Of a stretch of 64,000 bases of DNA, positions 57,321-64,000 are shown in pieces. The translations under genes and the position numbers were made by a program. Location of the stretch: the NCBI GenBank assembly GCA_951213105.1, contig OX578140.1:119395653-119459652 (forward strand), read 5' to 3'. The stretch comes from Amaurobius ferox. Taxonomy: Eukaryota > Arthropoda > Arachnida > Araneae > Amaurobiidae. Position 1 is the first letter of the stretch. The number at the start of each line of letters is the position of its first letter. Below the pieces are notes generated by a model. The model had not been told where the DNA came from. It made no database searches and saw only the letters and a program-made list of their open reading frames with translations.

Positions 57321-57387
57321 TTGTAGCATCTTTGCTCAAGTCCAATGGATGAGTCGGACGGTCTGTGTCTTCAACAGTTGTAGCATC
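57321..57387 (+). mobile_element. Very short 3' SINE fragment with TSD
   Basis: TTGTAGCATC occurs at 57321-57330 and 57378-57387. The 47 bp between include GAGTCGGACGGTCTGTGTCT, the SINE 3' end, ending TTCAACAG. It is truncated like the 28709 copy. Confidence 0.6.
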
Positions 57388-57587
57388 ATCACACTGAAGA
57401 ACCAAGGCTCCCACATTTGAGCAGGAACCATGGATCTTAGGAAGTTGCTCACCAGTGGGGATCTCATCTATTTTAATGAGAATCACTATCTGGATGAGGC
57501 CAACTTCTTCCTTGCTCATTTTACCAAAAGGGAAGGAATCCTTTGTGACAGCCATCTTAATAACCTGGACTGCATATTATTTATGTA

Positions 57588-58228
57588 ACTTTATTAAAGG
57601 TTTTGACTTTTTGATGATTTTTTCGAAATTTCATTTCAAAATTCGGCAGAGTTCTGAACATTTGATTACATTTAAAAGCAATAGGATTCTAGTATACACT
57701 GATTGCGATTTTTGTACCAAATTTCATCTGATTTACTTTGTTTGAATTAATAATTTTGAAATAAGTACAAAATATGATGCTAACGGCATTAAAAAAAATA
57801 AGGGACATATAAAAGCTGAGGAAATGTTATTTAAAGTTTAACAAAAATTTTGCAACTGATATTTAAAAATAATTTTTGATTATTATGATTGCAATAAGCT
57901 GAAAAGTTTTTACCACTAGGATACAAAATCTCAAAAAATAGTATTTGCTACCAGTTTTAAAATCTTATTTCATTCTCTGGATAGGATTGAAACCTTGGTC
58001 CCATGAGTGTGATGATTTTGTGTAGTGCTGATCCTGTAGAGGTTAAAATTTAAATGATTGCCTGATGATATTCTGTTGATTTCAGTAATTAGTCACAGTT
58101 TTAGCCCTCCAGGACTTTCTATTATTAGGAGAATTGTATTACAATATAAATTTGTTAACAAAATTATATCTAGGGTATGTCAGGGCAGTATGCTAGTTTG
58201 TATTATTTTCAAAGCCACTGACCTCTTG
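57588..58228. other. Unassigned AT-rich sequence
   Basis: No gene, repeat or terminal structure was recognised. Confidence 0.4.
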
Positions 58229-58632
58229 CAACAATCCTTATGAGCCGCCAACGGCCGTACCGTGCTGAAAACACCGGTTCTCGTTAGATCACCGAAGCCA
58301 AGCAGCATCGGGCGCGGTTAGTACTTGGATGGGTGACCACCTGGGAACACCGCGTGCTGTTGGCACATTTCGGGTGCGGTAGCCCGGTGGTTTGCGCGCT
58401 AGATTTGCACACTGCCGCCGTGTTCATGCGGAGTACGATCACGTTAAACATGTGGGTCCGTAAGTCCTTCCGAGAGGTTGGTGGTAGGGGAAGGAGGGTA
58501 CGGTCCCTGTGGATGCCTCCCCCACTGGGTTCCGGTCTAAATTGGGTGGCACTTCCTGGCCGTCCAAACAGTTACCTTACACCTTTCTGGTAGGTCGGAC
58601 GGTCTGGGTCTCAATAACAACAATCCTTATGA
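58229..58632 (+). mobile_element. 5S rRNA-headed SINE, 15-bp TSD
   Basis: CAACAATCCTTATGA is duplicated at 58229-58243 and 58618-58632; the tail is CAA-rich so the exact end may shift by a few bases. The order is the same as in the 53877 copy: 5S (58247-58364), CATTTCGGGTGCGGTAGCCC, GCGCGCTAGATTTGCACACT, body, GGTCTGGGTCTCAATAACAA. The tRNA B box is absent in both copies. Confidence 0.94.
58247..58364 (+). repeat. 5S rRNA-derived head (SINE part)
   Basis: GCCAACGGCCGTACCGTGCT to CGCGTGCTGTTGGC is a 118-base near-complete animal 5S rRNA. The C box GGATGGGTGACCACCTGGGA is intact. A bona fide 5S gene would end in a T-run terminator, but here the SINE body follows without one. Confidence 0.92.
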
Positions 58633-59721
58633 ATAGTTTAGAAGGTTACTTTAATGGCAGGCATTACCTCCTTATTCCCAGCCAAATTTCACACATTTTG
58701 ACAGGTGTGTATCTCTATTAACTTCAGTATTATTCCTTATACTTTTTATTCCTCAAATTATTCACATTTTATTGTGAGGAAGATATATATGATGGCTGAG
58801 AATTTATTGTATACTAGCAGCATACTCGTTCTATGTGCAGAGTATATAATATAAAGAAACTTAAAATTCACAATCATGTGCACATTCCTATAGTATACTA
58901 ATGACATTCTTAATCAAAATATTCTGTTAAAATATTTAATTTAGTGCTCCTAAAAAGAAATTTAAGAATCGCTGTTCTTGCTACACAAAATTATCTTCAT
59001 GAGCAGATCTGAAGAATAAAACATCCTGGTCTCTTTTGTAATCATATTTATAAAACATATGAAATTGAATCAATATATGTAAAATAAAAACGTTAAAATT
59101 ATATGGGACCCTTACTACTTACATACGCGAATATTAGAAGATAACCTGTTAGTAGATTACATGTATAAATTGAAAATATCAATAAACCCGTAATTGATTC
59201 CAATATATGCAAGAATGAAAGCACTAAAATTATATGGGAATATATATATATATATATATAGCCCTGTACTACTTATATTATTGCAGATTAGAAAATATTC
59301 CTGTGTGTTAGTAGAAGATTACCCATCTTAAATAAAAAAAGGCAATGTCTGTCTGTCTGTCTTATACACTATAGGCTCAGCGACCGTGCGTCACAGATAT
59401 ACGAAATTTGGCAATCAGAGACCCGGGGGTGGGGATGGGAAGGGGACATGCAGGGGTGGAAAATCTGCGCCAATTGCGCCAAACTGCTACAATTTCCGTT
59501 CACTGCTACATCCTGCTACAAAAACACCTAAAATCTCAATATCTGCGCCAAACTGCGCCAAAAACGCAATTTTTTTACACGTGCAAAAGCGAAAGTTCCG
59601 CACCGATCGGTCCGAAATACGAGAAGAAAAAATCCGGTTATCTACAGTTATTCGGCGCGATTTCAGACCGCATTTTCAGTAAAACAAGTCTGTGTATCAC
59701 ATGATCACATCACGAGTACTT
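58633..59721. other. Unassigned sequence with microsatellites
   Basis: It contains (TA)n at 59240-59260 and (CTGT)n at 59345-59362. A hAT-like start CAGGGGTGGAAAATCTGCG at about 59451 is followed by tRNA-unrelated CTGCGCCAA repeats, but no matching right end or TSD was found. Open frames at 59386-59704 overlap it. Confidence 0.4.
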
Positions 59722-60089
59722 TAGAGTACAACCTTGAAAATCCGGACTTTGCCGATTCGGGATTCTAGAATTTTAATAAAATTCAGATTTAATATTAACT
59801 AAATACACTATAAAGCACTATTTTTAGTAAAAATAATGACAAAAGTTAAGTTAATAAATTAAAACATATTATTTAATCTAAAAAATATGGCAAAAGAAAT
59901 TTCTAAGCAAAAATATATACACATTAATAATTTGGAATGTGTGAATGAAACGAAATGATAAAATTACACACATTCTAAATTATTAAACAAAATATTCAAA
60001 TATTTAAACGAAATGATAAAATTACATTTTATCATTTCGTTTAAATATTTGAATTAACATTTGTTATTTCATTAATTTTAGTTTATGAG

Positions 60090-60420
60090 AAAACAGTTTT
60101 CTTTATCCTGTAGATGGACATTATTTCTGCTCGGTTATAAAGCTTCTTTATTCAAGACCTTTAATTGCATGATCGATTGTTTGCATAAAATTATCAATGG
60201 GTATTTTTTCTTCTCCACATTTATCATCCCTACTTTGATATTTTTTTATTTAATATCATATCTCGAATTTCGCCATCACTCAATTTATTTACGATTGGTG
60301 CATCATCATCACAGTGCAGGACTTCCGTTTTATCGGCTTTGTCGAGATTTAATGAAGCGCCAGAAGAATTTAATGTAGCACTGAGATTTAATAAAGCGCG
60401 AGGATTAGCACTTTTGTTGA
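60090..60420 (-). pseudogene. Tigger/jerky transposase C-terminal remnant
   Basis: The minus strand reads LSATLNSSGASLNLDKADKT, then EVLHCDDDAPIVNKLSDGEI and RDMILNKKIS. After a frame change KIPIDNFMQTIDHAIKGLE, a stop, and RSFITEQ follow. This acidic DDD-P-V-LSD-EI motif and the LE-FIT end are typical of Tigger/jerky C-termini in arthropods. One stop and one shift break it. The DDE core was not found. Confidence 0.7.
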
Positions 60421-60807
60421 TATATTTAAAGGTGTAAATGCGTTTAAACCGTTTTCGCTATTAACGAACGAAAAGCAAAAAATAAGAATTTAAAAGTTTT
60501 ATTTATTTTCTAGCATATATATAATGTTATGTTTATTTTTAGGCTGATGACTATGAAAAAGTAAAAACTTTATTAGTAATAGTCATATATGTAAAAAATA
60601 TCGCAGTAGATAAAATAAATGTCTTTCCTAAAAAAAAATATCTCTCTTCTCAATGAATTTTCTAAATTACGATGAGTCATTACTAGGCTGCAGCAACACC
60701 GGGACGTGGTGGGGCAAGGAAAAGGAAAAAAGGAATTTGCTTAGTTCCTAATCGTAAACACAGCTGACCCCTTTGAGAGGTCTGTATGTTAATGACCTTG
60801 GTGCTCG

Positions 60808-61395
60808 GTTCTGTGCGATACGATATTATTTAGTTATTTATTTGCTATTTATAGTATGTAAATATGGCTTTCTAAACAAAAACGGCAAAATGTACTGTCG
60901 ATTTTAAGCCGACACGTTCGACGAAAACGAAAAAATCGTCAGATATTGGGAGGGAGAGGAGATTTTAAAGACAAAACAGAATTCATTGAAGAATGGGATT
61001 CGTACTACGAAGTGAACAAAATAAATTTCCGTGAGCGTTAATATGAATTCTCGGGATTTTTAGATTTAAGTGAACAATCTGTGATAAAATGTTACAATAA
61101 CGTTCTGTGCGATACGATATTATTTAGTTATTTATTTGCTATTTATAGTATGTAAATATGGCTTTCTAAACAAAAACGGCAAAATGTACTGTCGATTTTA
61201 AGCCGACACGTTCGACGAAAACGAAAAAATCGTCAGATATTGGGAGGGAGAGGAGATTTTAAAGACAAAACAGAATTCATTGAAGAATGGGATTCGTACT
61301 ACGAAGTGAACAAAATAAATTTCCGTGAGCGTTAATATGAATTCTCGGGATTTTTAGATTTAAATGAACAATCTGTGATAAAATGTTACAATAAC
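60808..61395. repeat. 294-bp near-identical tandem duplication
   Basis: 60808-61101 and 61102-61395 are identical except for one clear G/A difference (TTTAAGTGAAC against TTTAAATGAAC). Units start GTTCTGTGCGATACGATATT. The near identity implies recent duplication inside an otherwise decayed element. Confidence 0.95.
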
Positions 61396-62039
61396 GTTTT
61401 AAACTGCTTAATATTAAAAATTACATTGTTTCAGAAAAATGTCTTTGTCAATAATGAGAAAAGGAAATTTTAATAATAAAAATTCAGTATTTAAATAACG
61501 ATGTATATTTTATGCGAAATAATTCATCGGGAGTTGTGACTTGAATAAGGGGGAGGAGGGATTAACGCCAACAACGTAATTCACGCTCCAACCACGAACG
61601 GATCTACGGCCATCCATCTAAACTTTCGTTTCATTTAGGGGTTCAGAAAGTCGACCGGAAAATATGGTATTTGTTTATAAAATATAATTCCATATAAATA
61701 ATCTTACCCTGGTGTTTTAAATCCGCGACTTCGTCCGTCCGGGGAAAAAAAAAAACGAAAATTTGGAAAACATCCGGATTTTCGAAGTTGTACTGTACTA
61801 TTTTTTTTATAGCTTCTTTTTCAAGTTATTTTATGTTTGTTGTTTAAAAGTATAGAAATTCCGATTCTTACGAATTTTCTGTAGTTGTACAGATTTTTAC
61901 TTCAGATAGATAGATCGTTAGAAATAGTCGTAAAGTACCCTTTTGCATCTATTTAAATTTTCATCTTTTAATTATTTCATATTAGAGCAACAAAACTCTT
62001 ATTTTAATAGTGCGGGCAAAAAAAAAAATAAATATTTTA
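61396..62039. other. Rest of the Tigger element and AT-rich sequence
   Basis: Nothing coding recognised. The element ends at 61795; AT-rich sequence follows. Confidence 0.4.
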
Positions 62040-62470
62040 TTAAAATAAATAATTTTCACATAAATTTGCGCTGCAATTTGCCGGAACATGTATCTATTTA
62101 TGTTGAACAAGTCAAAATATAGGATGATAAGAAATGGAATGGAAAGTTGTGTTTAGAATAATGCGTTACACTAGCATTGCATGGATCTTCACTGGCTTTG
62201 ATGAAATACTGGAAAATTTATTTCCCTCATATTATTTAATTACGGCGTTCGGTGACCAGCCCTATAGTTCTTTGCAATAGATGTGGATCGCTCACTACCG
62301 CTACGCATCTAAGGCACGGCTAACCGTGCAATTTAGGAAGTAGCTGTCGATGATCGCGGTGCAGTTTAGAAAGCAGTTTTAGATCGCGTATCTCTGCTAC
62401 GCATGCAAGTCACCGCGGGCTCTCGGCTAATGTTAAGAATACTTCAGAGGCGCATGCTGCTGGCAGGTGG
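62040..62470 (+). repeat. Dispersed repeat family F1, uninterrupted copy with satellite stub
   Basis: It aligns with 11770-11886, 14087-14140 and the 62-bp satellite at 19972: AGGATGAT, GTTGTGTTTAG, GCTTTGATG, TTATTTCCCTCATATTATTT, CCAGCCCTAT, then CTACGCAT and GTAGCTGTCGATGATCG units. It lacks both the hAT and the LINE, so it shows the empty site. Confidence 0.82.
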
Positions 62471-63099
62471 TGTCTGCTGATAGAAGAAGAACTATAGAAG
62501 ACGATACGCTCATTCATATAACCTGTCAGGATGCACAGGATAAACCTTCTGGTTATAAAAAATTTTGATGTGAGGTACGAATTCTAGTTGAACTACTTCG
62601 CTGGAAAATAAGCAGAATTCGTGGTGATAACAACGTCAAATGGTAGTTGTAAAAATACAACTAACTGTAGAGGTGTTGGAAAGAACAGTTCCATTTTGGT
62701 TCAAATCACTTTTATTAAGAAGCGAATCCATTGCATTTGTTTACAATATATTTGTGGCAATGTAAAACAAATCAAAGCATACTATGTACAAAAACTTGAG
62801 CTCTCAAGCTCATTCGTAAGGTTTCAGAAAAAGGTTCCTCACTTAGACACATTCTTGGTTTAAGTAGTCTTTGCACGAGTAAGTAGAATAAAAAACTTTT
62901 CAAACTTACTTAACAACGTGCATTTCCCAATGCCGCATATAGCTGGTCATACTCTACGGAAAAAAACTTTAAACTTCACGGATTAACACTGCATAAAGTC
63001 CACAACACGGAACAACATGGTCTCCTAAACTGAGAACCACTAATACTTTAAGATTTACTTAATTTAAACATCCGCGTCTACCGATAAACAATATCTTAA
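62471..63099. other. Unassigned sequence
   Basis: A + frame at 62621-62863 of 80 residues has no known motif. No splice-flanked exon was convincing. Confidence 0.4.
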
Positions 63100-63510
63100 C
63101 ATTCAGCTACATCGAATAAGACTCTATGTAGATCCGTCCGAGATCAGCGATCTCCATCTTATCCAAGATATGTCCGCTGCATCGATCCCTTAACCGATCA
63201 ATCTACTACAGCATATCATCTGTAGATACTTAAACCAAAAATGTGTCCAGCTTTTATATCCGATGATGGGTGCGTTCCGGAACACAACCGTTGCCGGCAA
63301 CGCCCTCTGGATATGCAAAACAGGATGTGTGAGCGGCGAGAAGGTGATTTGCATGATAAGCCCAGTTTTGTCCACATCGCGATTCGTTCACGAGAATGGA
63401 AAAATCATTTAGAATAATGACGTCACGCTCCCGCGAAACGAGAATCGCGACGTAAACAAAACCAAGTTTCCAACAATCGGCCCCCTCATGCAAAAACACC
63501 AACTCTCGGC
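63100..63510. promoter_or_regulatory. CpG-richer segment with a CRE-like TGACGTCA
   Basis: CpG frequency is visibly higher than in the surroundings (CGCTCCCGCGAAACGAGAAT). A palindromic TGACGTCA lies near 63418-63425. This could be a promoter or an LTR fragment. Overlapping minus frames (82 and 61 residues) may be chance. No transcription start could be assigned. Confidence 0.35.
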
Positions 63511-64000
63511 GCCCATGCTCTCATCCATCAAAAAGGTTACTCTAAAGATCAAGACCAAAAAAAATGTCAAGGTCCTTAGTATCCTAAAAACATAATGTAT
63601 GCATACACAAAATTTAATACATTAAAGAAATTTATAATACTTATAACATTTTAGAAAGTGAACAGCCTTTTTCTATATCTCAAAATGGCAACAATCAAAT
63701 AAGTACACTTCTCTATTATGCAGATCATAAGCATTCTTTAAATTACATGTTTAAGGATAACATAGTAAAAGAAACTGAGTATAACTATACTATTGGCCTT
63801 CTTAAGTACTAGCTCATACTAAAGAAAACTATATTTCTTTACTACTTTGAAAATTTATAGAAACATTAAGTTTAAAATTTAAAAATCTATAGATATCAAA
63901 AAATTTAAGCTCTAGAAAATTTAGGTATAGTTATTAAATTTAATATTTAAGATAAAAAATTTAAGTCCAAACATCAAATTCAAGTTTGTAGAAAATTTAG
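63511..64000. other. AT-rich end of window
   Basis: Low-complexity A/T sequence with AAAATTTA words. No feature recognised. Confidence 0.5.

Larger units (their letters stand above)
56585..57574 (-). pseudogene. LINE copy 2 ORF1 (DUF4780-like), truncated and rearranged
   Basis: The minus strand starts at the truncation with MAVTKDSFPFGKMSKEEVGL and LIKIDEIPTGEQLPKIH. It is interrupted by a truncated SINE and a 97-bp-arm palindrome (57084-57387). It continues VEWVKKTFHNNRQVLGKAL, VMSANDLPKPVKVAFKTKDV, WIFEVDKKAAEAI and an acidic tail ending near 56585. It retains Trp codon TGG where copy 1 has TAG. Confidence 0.82.
50109..57587 (-). mobile_element. LINE copy 2, 5'-truncated, split by a hAT element, 13-bp TSD
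   Basis: TATTATTTATGTA is duplicated at 50109-50121 and 57575-57587. The minus-strand element aligns with LINE copy 1 from the 3' UTR (50122) up to the middle of ORF1 (57574), where it stops, so it is 5'-truncated as usual for target-primed reverse transcription. A 2750-bp hAT element sits within the RT region. Multiple frameshifts, a small deletion at the C-terminal knuckle and a large palindrome in ORF1 show it is inactive. Confidence 0.9.
59722..61797 (-). mobile_element. Tigger/jerky-like transposon remnant with TA flanks
   Basis: The left end GAGTACAACCTTGAAAATCC (from 59724) pairs with the right end, which complemented reads CAGTACAACTTCGAAAATCC (to 61795). TA flanks both ends (59722-59723, 61796-61797). 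A transposase C-terminus lies on the minus strand and the centre has a 294-bp tandem duplication. The size is 2.07 kb, with most of the coding region unrecognisable. Confidence 0.8.

Noticed and set aside
58247..58364. Functional 5S rRNA gene
   Set aside because: No T-run terminator follows, a SINE body is fused at its 3' end, and the complete unit is flanked by a target duplication. A second copy has the same fusion.
59451..59700. hAT element starting CAGGGGTGGAAAATCTGCG
   Set aside because: The start resembles hAT ends, but no complementary right end or 8-bp duplication was found.

Overview
This is an AT-rich eukaryotic window, almost certainly from an animal and probably an arthropod. The clade is inferred from the repeats: LOA/I-type LINEs with a DUF4780-like ORF1, piggyBac, hAT, Tc1 and Tigger/jerky elements, and a tRNA/5S-headed SINE. 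A chelicerate such as a spider is plausible but not proven. There are no operons, no CRISPR arrays and no intact autonomous genes. Most of the complex sequence is transposable elements, many nested and many delimited here to the base by target-site duplications (TSDs).

Layout, left to right. 1.6-6.5 kb: a Gypsy-like LTR retrotransposon with both LTRs and a TCAT TSD; it keeps decayed gag/protease but no reverse transcriptase or integrase. 7.5-9.7 kb: a non-autonomous hAT-like element with three tandem hairpins at one end and a piggyBac MITE inside. 10.6-11.5 kb: a decayed piggyBac transposase. 11.6-20.8 kb: an old dispersed repeat (family F1) that ends in a 62-bp satellite and is split by a tandem-repeat-bearing hAT element (11.9-14.1 kb) and a complete 5.8-kb LINE (14.2-20.0 kb). 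21.1-21.8 kb: a hAT remnant. 25.0-26.7 kb: a Tc1 element carrying a SINE. 29.3-31.9 kb: a pogo-type element carrying a foldback transposon. 35.8-38.0 kb: a tandem array. 38.3-41.1 kb: a Tigger transposase split by a hAT element. 42.9-44.1 kb: another hAT element with tandem repeats. 50.1-57.6 kb: a second, 5'-truncated LINE, split by a 2.75-kb hAT element that itself carries a 5S-headed SINE. 58.2-58.6 kb: a second 5S-headed SINE. 59.7-61.8 kb: a jerky/Tigger remnant with a 294-bp tandem duplication. 62.0-62.5 kb: another F1 copy.

Only one credible host gene is visible: three phase-compatible exons on the + strand (33118-33202, 35377-35476, 48235-48340) separated by repeat-filled introns. The protein was not recognised.

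The most unusual material is (1) a SINE family in two forms, one with a tRNA head and one in which a 5S rRNA gene is joined in front and the tRNA B box is deleted, (2) several hAT-like elements whose bodies are tandem arrays, and (3) nests whose pre-insertion sequence can be read directly from paralogs or from rejoined coding frames. All family assignments come from reading motifs by eye; none was checked against a database.
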